A stretch of 64,000 nucleotides of DNA, taken from the NCBI RefSeq assembly GCF_016772415.1, contig NZ_JAGSGD010000001.1, positions 496,001-560,000 on the forward strand, written 5' to 3'. Source of the DNA: Phenylobacterium glaciei (GTDB lineage Bacteria; Pseudomonadota; Alphaproteobacteria; Caulobacterales; Caulobacteraceae). Shown here in pieces: positions 48,110-56,911 of the stretch. Each line of letters opens with the position of its first letter. Positions within the stretch are counted from its first letter, which is position 1. Under the pieces are notes generated by a model. It did not search any database. It saw only the letters and a program-made list of their open reading frames with translations, and was not told the origin of the DNA. Both the position numbers and the translations under genes were made by a program.

Positions 48110-49672
48110 ATGGTCCACGATCCCCAAGACACCCAGGAGACCCCCGAAGGTCAAGGCGGCGAACGTATCGCCAAGGCGATGGCGCGCGCCGGCGTGGCCT
48201 CGCGCCGCGAGGTGGAGCGCCTGATCGAGGCCGGCCGGGTCTTCGTCAACGGGGTGCAGGTGACGACGCCGGCCACCAAGGTCGAGGCCGACGATGTGCT
48301 CACCGTCGACGGCGCCCTGGTCCAGGCCGCCGAGCCCGCCCGCCTGTTCCGCTACCACAAGCCCGTCGGCCTGGTGACCACCCACAAGGACACGCAGGAA
48401 CGCCCCACCGTCTTCGACGCCCTGCCCAAGGCCTTGCCGCGGCTGATCTCGGTGGGCCGCCTCGACCTCAATTCCGAGGGCCTGCTGCTGCTGACCAATG
48501 ACGGCGGCCTGGCGCGCGCCCTGGAACTGCCGGCCAGCGCCATCGTGCGGCGCTACCGCGCCCGCGCCCGGGGCCGCGTCACCCAGGAAAAGCTCGACAG
48601 CCTGAAGAACGGCGTCACCGTCGAGGGCGTCAGCTATGGCGCCATCGAGGCCCATCTGGACAAGGCCAAGGAGGGCGGCCAGGGCGCCAACGTCTGGATC
48701 ACCGTGACGCTCGCCGAAGGCAAGAACCGCGAGGTTCGCCGCGTGCTTGAGGCGCTCGGCCTCACCGTCAACCGCCTGATCCGCATGTCCTATGGCCCCC
48801 TCGCCCTGGGAACCCTGGCCGTCGGGGAGATCGAGGAGGTCGGCCCCCGCGTCATCCGCGAGCAGTTCGCCGACCACATCGCGCCCGGAAACCTGCCCAA
48901 CGGCGACCGCGCCCAGTTCTCCAAGCCCATCGCCACCCACGCCGGCGGCGACGTCCAGCGCCGCGGCCGCACGGCGCCGGGCGCCGGCCACCACACCGGC
49001 CCCGACGACGGCATGCCGGGCAAGCCCAAGACCGTCTACAAGGCCGGCTGGGCCAAGCCCACCATCACGCCGAGCCCGCACCCCAAGCGCAAGGCCAAGC
49101 CCAAGCCGGCCGGCCCCGTCGCCCAGGTCCGTCCCACCGCCATCCCCGCCCGCGCCCCGCGTTCCGACGCCCGCCTCGCCGCCCAGCGCGCCGAGCCCCG
49201 CGCGCCTCGCCCGGACGCCCCTCGGTCAGAGGCGCCGCGCCCGGATCGCGCCCCGCGCGCCGCCGCGCCTCGCCCCGAGCGCACAGACGCCAGGCCTCCG
49301 CGACGCGACGGTCCGTCCGCCGACGCGCCGCGCCCGGTGCGCGCGACGGGCCCCCGCCCCGGCGCCCCGCGTTCCGGTCCTCGCCCCAACCTCGCCAAGC
49401 CGGACGCGACGCCCAAGCGCAAGGAAGGCCCCAAGGCCGACTCCCGCCGTCCCGACCGCTTCAAGGGCCCGCGCCCGGACGGCGGCAAGACCCGCGACGC
49501 TCGGCCTGCCGCGCAGGACGCGGTCCGCGAGCCTAAGCGTTCTGGATCTCCGCCGGCGGCCGGGCGGCCTTCAGGCCCGCGCGGGCAGACTCCGTCGCCA
49601 TCACGGCCGCAAAGCTCGCCCGCTCGTCGGCCAGGCCCTCCGCCAAAGGGCGGTCCAAAGCGGCGCGGGTAA
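48110..49672 (+). CDS. 23S rRNA pseudouridine synthase, RluB/RsuA family, with long disordered tail
   Basis: A 520-residue protein. Residues 18-65 are an S4 RNA-binding domain (RIAKAMARAGVASRREVERL), and the catalytic domain holds Asp119 in GRLDLNSEGLL. The enzymatic part ends near residue 290. The remaining 230 or so residues are a low-complexity Arg/Pro/Ala/Lys tail, unusually long for the family and likely to bind RNA non-specifically. It isomerises one uridine of the large rRNA; RluB (2605) is the likely type. It is divergent from tadA; starts lie within a few bases of each other. Confidence 0.88.
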   Translation: MVHDPQDTQETPEGQGGERIAKAMARAGVASRREVERLIEAGRVFVNGVQVTTPATKVEADDVLTVDGALVQAAEPARLFRYHKPVGLVTTHKDTQERPTVFDALPKALPRLISVGRLDLNSEGLLLLTNDGGLARALELPASAIVRRYRARARGRVTQEKLDSLKNGVTVEGVSYGAIEAHLDKAKEGGQGANVWITVTLAEGKNREVRRVLEALGLTVNRLIRMSYGPLALGTLAVGEIEEVGPRVIREQFADHIAPGNLPNGDRAQFSKPIATHAGGDVQRRGRTAPGAGHHTGPDDGMPGKPKTVYKAGWAKPTITPSPHPKRKAKPKPAGPVAQVRPTAIPARAPRSDARLAAQRAEPRAPRPDAPRSEAPRPDRAPRAAAPRPERTDARPPRRDGPSADAPRPVRATGPRPGAPRSGPRPNLAKPDATPKRKEGPKADSRRPDRFKGPRPDGGKTRDARPAAQDAVREPKRSGSPPAAGRPSGPRGQTPSPSRPQSSPARRPGPPPKGGPKRRG

Positions 49673-49779
49673 GCCGCTTGGCCTAGGCGATCCCTTGCGT
49701 TCGACGGTGACGAAAGTCATCAACGGCCCTCCAGTGTCGCGGCGTTCCTGGCCGAGACGTCCAGCCGTCCGGGGTATCC

Positions 49780-50394
49780 ATGCGCATCGTGTCCGGCGAC
49801 TTCCGCGGCAAGGCCATCGTCACGCCGCAGGGCGACGCCACCCGCCCCACCTCCGACCGCGCCCGCCAGGCGGTGTTCAACATCCTGGAGCACGCCGCCT
49901 GGTCCAGGGGCCTGCGGGACCTGCGCGCCATCGACCTGTTCGCGGGCTCAGGGGCCTTGGGTTTTGAAGCCCTCTCCCGCGGCGCGGCCTTCTGCCTGTT
50001 CGTGGAGACCGACGAGGCCGCCCGCGGCGCGATCCGCGAGAACGTCGATGCGATGGGCCTGTTTGGCCGCACCCGCGTCCACCGCCGCTCGGCCATCGAC
50101 CTCGGCCAGCGTCCAGGCGCCGACGGCCCGGCCTTCGACCTCGCCTTCCTCGATCCGCCCTACGCCAAGGGCCTGGGCGAGACCGCGCTGGCCAAGCTGC
50201 GGGACGGCGGCTGGCTGGCGCCGGAGGCTCTGATCGTCTTCGAGCGCGGCTCGGCCGAACCGGCCTTCAGCGTCGAAGGCTTCGAGGTGCTGGCCGCGCG
50301 CGACTACGGCGCCGCGCGCGTCCATTTTCTCAAGCTCGGAGCGCGACCAGGCGAAGTGGAAACCGGCTCGCCGTCCGGAAGCGCAACCAAGTAA
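49780..50394 (+). CDS. rsmD: 16S rRNA (guanine966-N2)-methyltransferase RsmD
   Basis: The 204-residue protein has the family start MRIVSGDFRGKAI, TRPTSDRARQAVFNIL, the SAM site DLFAGSGALGFEAL (52-65) and the catalytic D125-P-P-Y128. It methylates G966 in 16S rRNA in the 30S head. It follows the pseudouridine synthase gene, so the region is a small rRNA-modification group. Confidence 0.95.
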   Translation: MRIVSGDFRGKAIVTPQGDATRPTSDRARQAVFNILEHAAWSRGLRDLRAIDLFAGSGALGFEALSRGAAFCLFVETDEAARGAIRENVDAMGLFGRTRVHRRSAIDLGQRPGADGPAFDLAFLDPPYAKGLGETALAKLRDGGWLAPEALIVFERGSAEPAFSVEGFEVLAARDYGAARVHFLKLGARPGEVETGSPSGSATK

Positions 50395-50399
50395 AAGCG

Positions 50400-50675
50400 T
50401 CACCAACCCCGGACTGACGTCCGGTTGTCGAGCTGGGCCCGCAGGTTCACCAGACCGTCGCGGGTCACCCGATAGGGCTGGCCATCGCGGCTGGCGATCA
50501 GCCGTCGCTTCTTGAGGCTTTTGAAGACGGCGAGATCGCATTCGTCGAGCCGCCAGCCATCGCGGCTGATGCAGGTGGCCCGGGTCACGTGACCTCGGTC
50601 GTCGCGTTCAAGGAGAATCTGGCCGCCTTGGGCCAGGGCGTGCAGCGTGCGTTGCTGCGCTTTGGAAATGTTCAA
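50400..50675 (-). CDS. YjhX / UPF0386 family protein
   Basis: A 91-residue protein read from [21 protein letters not shown] then [20 protein letters not shown] and [18 protein letters not shown]. These are the UPF0386 landmarks. In E. coli YjhX is a proposed toxin paired with YjhQ; no antitoxin lies next to this copy, and alphaproteobacterial members are usually solitary, so a toxin role is doubtful. It is convergent with rsmD, 5 bases apart. Confidence 0.82.
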   Translation of the reverse strand: MNISKAQQRTLHALAQGGQILLERDDRGHVTRATCISRDGWRLDECDLAVFKSLKKRRLIASRDGQPYRVTRDGLVNLRAQLDNRTSVRGW

Positions 50676-51105
50676 GGGACTGTCCGGAACTGAGCATGAC
50701 AAGGCGCGCCCGCGCGCTGGCGCGGACGACGAAGGGCCATGGGCCGATCGGGAGCGTGACAGTCGAAAGTGGACGCCGGTTTCGACGCCCGTCACGCTCA
50801 ATCCAAGAAGTCTTGGAACCTCGGTCGGCGGTTAGGCCCGGGTCCCGAACACAGTCTCTGACATAATCTCCCCTTGGGTTCAGACCGCCCTATCCTAGGC
50901 GACGCGCTCGTCTGCGCAACAATCTAGGCTGCAGGGGCGCGCTCCAATCTATGCATGAATATACTGGCGCGGGATCCAATATGACAAACATATGACAGAT
51001 CTGAGGCGCCGATATCGAGTCATTCCAAAGTATATCACTGCCCAGATTCACTCTGTGTTAGTTCACGCGACCTAGGACTGGGTGACCCCCAGTACGAGGC
51101 CTTGC
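50676..51105. other. 430-bp gene-free stretch before a hybrid kinase
   Basis: The right half (about 50940-51060) is markedly less GC-rich than the rest of the window. It carries the direct repeat ATATGACA at 50979-50986 and 50990-50997, 11 bases apart, 109 bases before the kinase start. I see no SigT motif, hairpin or convincing small gene. Confidence 0.5.
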
Positions 51106-52710
51106 ATGTCCGGCGTCCTCCTCGACCTCGTCCAACGTTCGTTTCCCATCGACCCCGACACCCCAGGCGCCCTGATCTACGAGCGGTTCGAGGCCGAGCC
51201 CGATACCCTCGCCATCGCGGTGGTCGGCGCCGACGGCGCGCCGGTGGGGCTGGTGGAGCGCACCGCCTTCTTCCTGGCCATGGCCGGCCAGTTCGGCCGC
51301 GCCCTCTATGCCGGCCGCCCGATCTCCCTGCTGATGAACCCCGAGCCCCTGGTGGTGGAGGGCTCTGTCGATGTGGCGGCCTTCTGCGGCGAGGCCCTGG
51401 CCGAGCGGCCCTCGGAACTGCTGCGCGGCTTCATCGTCACGCAAGGCGGCCTCTATGCGGGGGTGGGCAGCGCGCTCTGCCTGCTGCAGGCCACCAACGC
51501 CGCCAGCCGCGCCCACGCCGACGAAATGACCACCCTGGCTGCAGCCATGGACCAGGCGCGGATGGAGGCCCAGGCGGCGCTCACCGCCAAGTCGCAGTTC
51601 CTGGCGGTGATGAGCCACGAGATCCGCACGCCCCTGAACGGCGTCCTGGCCATCGCCGACATCCTGGCGCGCAAGCTCGCCCAGCCCGAGCTCATTCCCT
51701 ATGTGCGCGGCATCCAGGATTCCGGCGAAACCCTGCTGCGCCTGCTCACCGACGCCCTGGACCTGTCGCGGGCCGACGCCGGCCGGCTGGAGCTGAACGA
51801 GGACAGCTTCGCCCTGGCCCGGGTGACCGGCGACCTGTCCACCCTCTGGGGCGCCCGGGCCGAACTGAAGGGCCTCACCCTGAACATCGTCTATGACGGC
51901 CCCGCCGACCAGTGGGCCCTGGGTGACGAGATCCGCATCAAGCAGGTGTTCAACAACCTGATCGGCAATGCGCTGAAGTTCACCGAGAGCGGTGGCGTCG
52001 AGGTCGCGCTCCGCGTCCGCCGCGACGGCGTCCACCTGGCCGTGGAGGGCGAGGTCTCCGACACCGGCGCGGGCGTACCGGAGGACCGGCTGGCCAGCAT
52101 CTTCCAGCCCTTCAGCCAGACCGAGTCGGGCCTGAAACAGGGCGGGGCAGGTCTTGGCCTCTCCATCTGCCGCGAGCTGGTGGACCAGATGGGCGGGACC
52201 ATTGGGGCGGCCGGCAACGCCGCAGGCGGCCTTTGTCTCAGCTTCGCCATCCCGCTGTTCGACCTGCCGGCGCCTTGCGAGATCGCCTTGGCGCAGGAGG
52301 CGCAGCGCCTGGAGCAGGGGGGGCTCCACATCCTGATCGCCGACGACAACGCCACCAACCGCCTGGTGGCCGAGACCCTCTGCGACATGTTCGGGGCCAC
52401 CACCGAGAGCGTCGAGGACGGACTGCAGGCGCTGACCGCCGCCACCGAGCGTCGCTTCGATCTGATCCTGATGGACATCCGCATGCCCAACCTGGACGGG
52501 GTCGCCGCCACCCGCGCCATCCGCGCCTTGCCGGGCGTGGCCGGGCAGGTGCCGATCCTGGCGCTCACCGCCAACGCCGATCCGTGGGACGCGGTCAGCT
52601 ACATGGCCCAGGGCATGAATGGCGTGGTGGAAAAGCCCATCAAGCCAGAACGCCTGATGGTCGCGATCAATGAGGCCCTGGACAACGACCGGCGCGCGGT
52701 CGCGGCTTAG
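51106..52710 (+). CDS. Cytoplasmic hybrid histidine kinase with CBS-like N-terminal region
   Basis: A 534-residue protein. The N-terminal 130 residues (AIAVVGADGAPVGLVERTAFFLAM and FIVTQGGLYAGVGSALCLLQ) resemble two CBS-type repeats as found before GGDEF domains. A HisKA domain follows with H171 in [12 protein letters not shown], then HATPase (IGNALKFT, DTGAGVP, GGAGLGLSI) and a receiver (about 408-525) with LILMDIRMPNLDG. No membrane segment. ATG 51106 is used, with GTG 51082 possible. No partner gene adjoins it. Confidence 0.88.
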   Translation: MSGVLLDLVQRSFPIDPDTPGALIYERFEAEPDTLAIAVVGADGAPVGLVERTAFFLAMAGQFGRALYAGRPISLLMNPEPLVVEGSVDVAAFCGEALAERPSELLRGFIVTQGGLYAGVGSALCLLQATNAASRAHADEMTTLAAAMDQARMEAQAALTAKSQFLAVMSHEIRTPLNGVLAIADILARKLAQPELIPYVRGIQDSGETLLRLLTDALDLSRADAGRLELNEDSFALARVTGDLSTLWGARAELKGLTLNIVYDGPADQWALGDEIRIKQVFNNLIGNALKFTESGGVEVALRVRRDGVHLAVEGEVSDTGAGVPEDRLASIFQPFSQTESGLKQGGAGLGLSICRELVDQMGGTIGAAGNAAGGLCLSFAIPLFDLPAPCEIALAQEAQRLEQGGLHILIADDNATNRLVAETLCDMFGATTESVEDGLQALTAATERRFDLILMDIRMPNLDGVAATRAIRALPGVAGQVPILALTANADPWDAVSYMAQGMNGVVEKPIKPERLMVAINEALDNDRRAVAA

Positions 52711-52779
52711 GGGCTGAGGGCTTCCACCATAGAGACTCCAAGGGGAGAAGGACATTTTCACCCGCCTCACCCCTTCGTC

Positions 52780-52926
52780 GTGAACACCACACTGGGCGCC
52801 GAGCGCTCCGCCGGGCCGTGGTTCACCGCCTCGATGTTCCGCGCGCGCTACGAGGGACGCGCCGTGGGCTTCACGGAGTATCTCGTGACGGCGATGCGGG
52901 CGTATGCCGACAAGGCATTGAGCTAG
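52780..52926 (+). pseudogene. Coding-like 48-codon remnant
   Basis: From GTG 52780 the frame reads M-N-T-T-L-G-A-E-R-S-A-G-P-W-F-T-A-S-M-F and continues to GFTEYLVTAMRAYADKALS before TAG 52924. Third positions are G/C-rich as in real genes, and the C-terminus looks like a helical protein end. There is no good ribosome-binding site, and family C repeat sequence lies just upstream, so this may be the 3' end of a gene whose rest was lost. It could also be chance. Confidence 0.3.
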
Positions 52927-52933
52927 CCCAAAT

Positions 52934-53041
52934 CCGCTCATCCCGGCGAAGGCCGGGACCCAGATCGTAAGTCACGACCTGAACCACGAATCCGGCACGC
53001 GGCGGATGTATCTGGGCCCCGGCCTTCGCCGGGGTGAGCGG
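52934..53041. repeat. Dispersed palindromic element, family B, copy 1
   Basis: The left end CCGCTCATCCCGGCGAAGGC (from 52934) is mirrored by GGCCTTCGCCGGGGTGAGCGG ending at 53041. The inner CCAGATCG...GTATCTGGGC also pairs. About 108 bp, directly in front of the kinase 3' end at 53049. Confidence 0.8.
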
Positions 53042-53048
53042 TCTATTG

Positions 53049-55529
53049 TTAGGCCCTCAACGCCCGCGCCTCATCGGCCGCCACGCCGGCTCCGGCCTTC
53101 TCCGTCCACACCTGTTCCACCACGCGGAGCAAACCATCGGCGGTGATGGGCTTGGTGATGTGGCCGTCGGCGCCGGCTTCTGACGAGGCCTGGGCGTGCT
53201 CGGGCATGGCGTTGGCGGTGAGGGTGTAGATCGGCGTGGGCGCAGCCTTTTCCCGGCCCTCGCGGCGGCGGATGGCGCGGATGGCGGTCAGGCCGTCCAT
53301 CACCGGCATCTGCATGTCCATCAGGATCAGGTCGAAGTTCGCGCGGGCGGCCTCGTCCACCGCCTCGGCGCCGTTCTCGACGCAGGTCAGGTCGACGCCG
53401 GCGGCGCCCAGGATCAGCTCCACGACCCGGCGGTTGGTGGGATGGTCCTCGGCCAGCAGCACCCGCATGCTGTCGAGGTCGGCCTCCTCGCCCTCGGCCG
53501 CCTCGTGCTCGCCCCACAGGTCCACCGCCCCGTGCCGGCGTTGCAGTTCCAGGTCGAGCGCGAAGGTGGAGCCCTTGCCGGGCGCCGAGGTGGCCGAGAG
53601 GGTTCCGCCCATGGCCTCGGCGAGCGAACGGCTGATGGCGAGCCCGAGGCCTGTGCCGCCGAACCTGCGCGTGATCGAGCCGTCGGCCTGCTGGAAGCGC
53701 CCGAACAGCCGCTGGCGGGTCTCCTCGTCGAAGCCGATACCGGTGTCGGAGACCTCGAAGGTCAGGTGGGTGGAGGTCTCGTCGCGCCGCGCCTTGACCG
53801 ACAGCTTCACCTCGCCGCCGCTCGTGAACTTTACCGCATTGCCCAGCAGGTTGGTGAGGATCTGGCGGATGCGCGGGGCGTCGCCCTGGAAGGACCCCTG
53901 CGCGTAGGGATCGACCTCGACGGTCAGCTTCAGGTCCTTGGCCTCCGCGCTCGCATGGAACAGCGAGGCGCAGGCGTTGACCGAGGTGGCCATGTCGAAG
54001 GGCTCGGGGCGGATCTCCAGCCGGCCGGCCTCGATGCGGGCCAGGTCCAGGATGTCGGTGAGCAGGGCTTCCAGGGTCTGGGCCGAGGTCTCGATCAGGT
54101 TGACCATCTCGGCCTGGCTTGAGGTCAGGTCGGTGCGGGCCAGGGCGCCGGCGATGCCCATCACTCCGTTCAGCGGGGTGCGGATCTCGTGGCTCATATT
54201 GGCCAGGAACTCGCTCTTGGCCTTGTTGGCGGTCTCGGCCTCTTCCTTGGCCTTCACCAGCTCCAGTTCGCCGCGCTTTTCCTTGTCGATATTGCGCAGC
54301 ACCCCCAGCACCCGCACGATGCGGCCGCGCTCGTCGCGGATCGCCTCGCAGGCGGAATAGTGCCACTGGTGGGGGCCATCCATCTGCGGCATGCGGTAGA
54401 CCTGCCGGAAGGGCGCGCCGCCCTCGATATAGGCGTCCCAGGCGCGGGTCGCCCCTTCGCGGTCGGCGGGATGGACGGCGCGCCAGATGTCGGCGTCCAG
54501 CTCCTCATAGGTCGAACCGTCGACCTCGCCGGCCTGCGGCGACTGATAGCCGGCGCCGGTCAGTTCGCGGCGCTTCCAGTCCATCTCCCACATGCGCAGC
54601 TCGCCGATCTCCAGGGCGAGCTTCAGGCGTTCCTCGTTGCGCTTGGCCTCTTCCAGGGCCTCGGCGGTGCGGGTGACGTCCACCGACATGATCAGCAGGC
54701 CGCCGATTTCGCCGTCGGCCTCGCGCCAGGGATTGATCTCCACCCGCGCCCACAGGTGGCGGCCGTCGGGCAGGTTCACCGGCACCCGGTCATGCTGCAC
54801 CTGCTGGCCCTTGAGGCAGCGGTTATAGACCGGGGCCCAGCGCTGAGTGTCGGGATAGGCCTCATAGAGGCTCTGGCCGGCGACGTCCTCGCTCTGCCGC
54901 TGGGCGCGCCAGCGGGGGCTGGCCTGGATGACCCGCATCTCCTTGTCGACCATGCACAGGGCCACGGGCGCGGCCTGGACGAAGGCGGAGATCATGTTGC
55001 GGGCGGCGGCCACCTCGCCGGCCGCCTTGGCCAGGTCCTCGCGGGCGGTGTGGCGCTTCCACTCGTCGGCGGCCAGGGCCGCCAGGTCGATCAGGTAGTC
55101 GGCGAAATCCCGGTCAAAGGCGCGGGGCTCGGTGTTGGAGACAATGACAGCCCCCACGCCCCGGCCATCGGCCAGACGGATCGGCGCGCCGGCGCAGAAG
55201 CGGATGCCAAGCGCGCCGGTGACGCCCTTGTGGTCCTTGAAGCGTGGATCGGCGCTGGCGTCCTCGATCCACAAAACATCGTCCGATTGCAGGATGACGG
55301 CGGCGAAGGACTCCTCGCTGCGCACATTGCTCTTCCAGCCTTCGGGCCGCGAGGCGTGCCAGGTCTGCGCGCCCTCAACCAGGACGATGTCGCAGTTGGG
55401 CGACCGGGCATAGGCCTGGGCCAGGCGCGCGATGCGCGCCAGGGTCGGCCTCAATTCGCTGAGATCCAGTCCGCCTGTGGCGGCCAGACGTTCAGCTTCG
55501 CTGTGCGAAGCCGCGTCCTTTTTGGCCAT
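53049..55529 (-). CDS. Cytoplasmic GAF-PAS-PAS hybrid histidine kinase
   Basis: An 826-residue protein. It contains a GAF domain (about 25-160), two PAS domains (about 180-290 and 300-420), HisKA with H447 in [13 protein letters not shown], HATPase ([26 protein letters not shown]) and a C-terminal receiver (about 705-820) with [13 protein letters not shown]. No membrane helix. It should integrate cytoplasmic signals such as redox or small ligands. No neighbouring response regulator. It is followed at the 3' side by a family B repeat. Confidence 0.92.
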   Translation of the reverse strand: MAKKDAASHSEAERLAATGGLDLSELRPTLARIARLAQAYARSPNCDIVLVEGAQTWHASRPEGWKSNVRSEESFAAVILQSDDVLWIEDASADPRFKDHKGVTGALGIRFCAGAPIRLADGRGVGAVIVSNTEPRAFDRDFADYLIDLAALAADEWKRHTAREDLAKAAGEVAAARNMISAFVQAAPVALCMVDKEMRVIQASPRWRAQRQSEDVAGQSLYEAYPDTQRWAPVYNRCLKGQQVQHDRVPVNLPDGRHLWARVEINPWREADGEIGGLLIMSVDVTRTAEALEEAKRNEERLKLALEIGELRMWEMDWKRRELTGAGYQSPQAGEVDGSTYEELDADIWRAVHPADREGATRAWDAYIEGGAPFRQVYRMPQMDGPHQWHYSACEAIRDERGRIVRVLGVLRNIDKEKRGELELVKAKEEAETANKAKSEFLANMSHEIRTPLNGVMGIAGALARTDLTSSQAEMVNLIETSAQTLEALLTDILDLARIEAGRLEIRPEPFDMATSVNACASLFHASAEAKDLKLTVEVDPYAQGSFQGDAPRIRQILTNLLGNAVKFTSGGEVKLSVKARRDETSTHLTFEVSDTGIGFDEETRQRLFGRFQQADGSITRRFGGTGLGLAISRSLAEAMGGTLSATSAPGKGSTFALDLELQRRHGAVDLWGEHEAAEGEEADLDSMRVLLAEDHPTNRRVVELILGAAGVDLTCVENGAEAVDEAARANFDLILMDMQMPVMDGLTAIRAIRRREGREKAAPTPIYTLTANAMPEHAQASSEAGADGHITKPITADGLLRVVEQVWTEKAGAGVAADEARALRA

Positions 55530-55647
55530 GATGCTTCCCCCGATCAGTCGGCGGGGACGATGAGGTCCACAGAGTTAAATCTCCGTGACCGTCAAAAACC
55601 GGGCCTTCGAATTTCTACGTGGGGTTTAGGGGGGTGTTTGCGGCTGT

Positions 55648-55957
55648 CCTTCTCCCCTTGTGGGGTTGAGAGCGGCAGTTCGCGCTTGCGAACCGCATAG
55701 CCGAGCATGCTCGGCTCGCTCGCGACGGTGGCCCGGCGGAGCAGGGTCGGATGAGGGGTCGATGGACCTATCCATAAAACACACCGTCATCCTCGGGCTT
55801 GTCCCGAGGATCCATGATCTCCGTCTTGCCGCAGATCGCGCGGAAGTCGCCGACGAGACCTATCTTCGCCACGGTGTTTATGGATCCTCGGGACAAGCCC
55901 GAGGATGACGGTGCTTGGTGTGCGTTCGACGCGACCTCGACCCGGCAAGGGGAGACG
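55648..55957. repeat. Family C element interrupted by a family A element
   Basis: Left part: CCTTCTCCCCTTGTGGGG (from 55648), then a GTTCGC...GCGAAC hairpin and GGATGAGGGGTCG ending near 55762. Right part: CGACCCGGCAAGGGGAGA ending at about 55957. The reverse complement of the left part matches the right half of the copy at 18471-18699, with shared GGGCCACC, CTATGCGGTTCGC and AAGGGGAGA blocks. Confidence 0.65.
55783..55912. repeat. Dispersed palindromic element, family A, within a family C element
   Basis: ACCGTCATCCTCGGGCTTGT at the left and ACAAGCCCGAGGATGACGGT at the right are exact inverses of twenty bases. The inner GGATCCATGATCTCCG resembles the interior of the copy at 16281-16407. Length 130 bp. 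Confidence 0.85.
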
Positions 55958-55966
55958 GAAGCTGAC

Positions 55967-56902
55967 CTACAGCAGCTTGATCTCGCGCAGCCGCTCTTTC
56001 AGGAACTCATCGGCCGTGATCGGGGTCGGGTACTGGTCCGGGTGCTGCCCATCCACGCACGAGGCCAGGGTCTTGATCTCGTAGTCGGGATTGAAGTGCA
56101 GGAAGAACGGCGTCGAATAGCGCGGGAAGCCGCGGCGCTCGGGCGCGGGGTTCACCACCCTGTGGGTCGTCGACGGCAGGCGGTTGTTGGTCAGGCGCTG
56201 CAGCATGTCGCCGATGTTGCAGACCACCGAGCCGGCCGGCGGATTGATCGCCAGCCACTGGCCGTCGCGGTCGAGCACCTCCAGCCCCGCCTCTTCAGCG
56301 CCGAGCAGCAGGGTGATGACATTGATGTCCTCATGCGCCCCGGCCCGGATATTGGGGCCGTCCTTGGGCACCGGCGGATAGTGCAGCAGGCGCAGCACCG
56401 AATTGCCGTCGTTGACCGTCGTATCGAAGAAGTGGCGGTCCAGCTTCAGATAGGTGGCGACAGCCTCCAGCACCTTGACGCCCAGTTCGTCCAGGGCGTC
56501 GTACAGCCAGGCCACGTCGGCGACGAAGGTGGGCGTCTCCACCGGCCAGACATTGGGCGGCATCAGGTCCTGATAGGGATGGCCGGGGGGCAGGTCGCGC
56601 CCCATGTGCCAGAACTCCTTCAGGTCGAAGTGGGCGGCGTCCTTGGCGGTCTCGATGCCGAAGGGGGTGTAGCCGCGCTGGCCGCCGGTCCCGACGACGT
56701 AGCGTTTCTTCACGTCCTCCGGCAGGGCGAAGAAGGCCTTGGTGGCGTCGGTCGCCGCCGTGACGGCCCTATCCGGCAGGCCGTGGTCGCAGATCACCGC
56801 GAAGCCGTAGCGTGCGAAGCTGTCGCCCAGCGCCTGGGAGAAGCCTTGGAAGTCGGCGCCGAAGGCCTTGAACGAGACGGGGGTGATGGCGGTCTGGGTC
56901 AT
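55967..56902 (-). CDS. Isopenicillin-N-synthase-like 2-oxoglutarate/Fe(II) dioxygenase
   Basis: A 311-residue protein with the facial triad H190-x-D192...H247 (AHEDINVITLL and STTHRVV) and the 2-oxoglutarate-binding R261-Y-S263. The N-terminus GFAVICDHGLPDRAV is typical of the DIOX_N domain. It oxidises a small molecule with iron and oxygen; the substrate is not inferred. Nine bases separate it from the stop-side of the antiporter gene on the same strand, which is upstream, so they may be co-transcribed. Confidence 0.9.
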   Translation of the reverse strand: MTQTAITPVSFKAFGADFQGFSQALGDSFARYGFAVICDHGLPDRAVTAATDATKAFFALPEDVKKRYVVGTGGQRGYTPFGIETAKDAAHFDLKEFWHMGRDLPPGHPYQDLMPPNVWPVETPTFVADVAWLYDALDELGVKVLEAVATYLKLDRHFFDTTVNDGNSVLRLLHYPPVPKDGPNIRAGAHEDINVITLLLGAEEAGLEVLDRDGQWLAINPPAGSVVCNIGDMLQRLTNNRLPSTTHRVVNPAPERRGFPRYSTPFFLHFNPDYEIKTLASCVDGQHPDQYPTPITADEFLKERLREIKLL

Positions 56903-56911
56903 GTCCGCCTG

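Larger units (their letters stand above)
52711..53048. other. 338-bp gap between two kinase genes
   Basis: Positions 52738-52772 contain AAGGGGAGAAGG and CTCACCCCTTCG, like the ends of family C elements. A short coding-like remnant follows (52780-52926), then a family B palindrome (52934-53041). Nothing else is recognised. Confidence 0.5.
55530..55966. other. 437-bp intergenic stretch filled by repeats
   Basis: The sequence between the GAF-PAS kinase and the dioxygenase is largely repeat: a family C element (55648-55957) interrupted by a family A element (55783-55912). About 120 bp next to the kinase start should hold its promoter; I see no recognisable motif. Confidence 0.6.

Noticed and set aside
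49722..49748. GGAAC-N18-CGTT on the minus strand
   Set aside because: The spacing is 18 instead of 16-17 and it would read into the 3' end of a plus-strand gene with no minus-strand gene behind it.
54189..55700. A 503-codon open frame on the plus strand
   Set aside because: Antisense to the GAF-PAS hybrid kinase and running into repeats.
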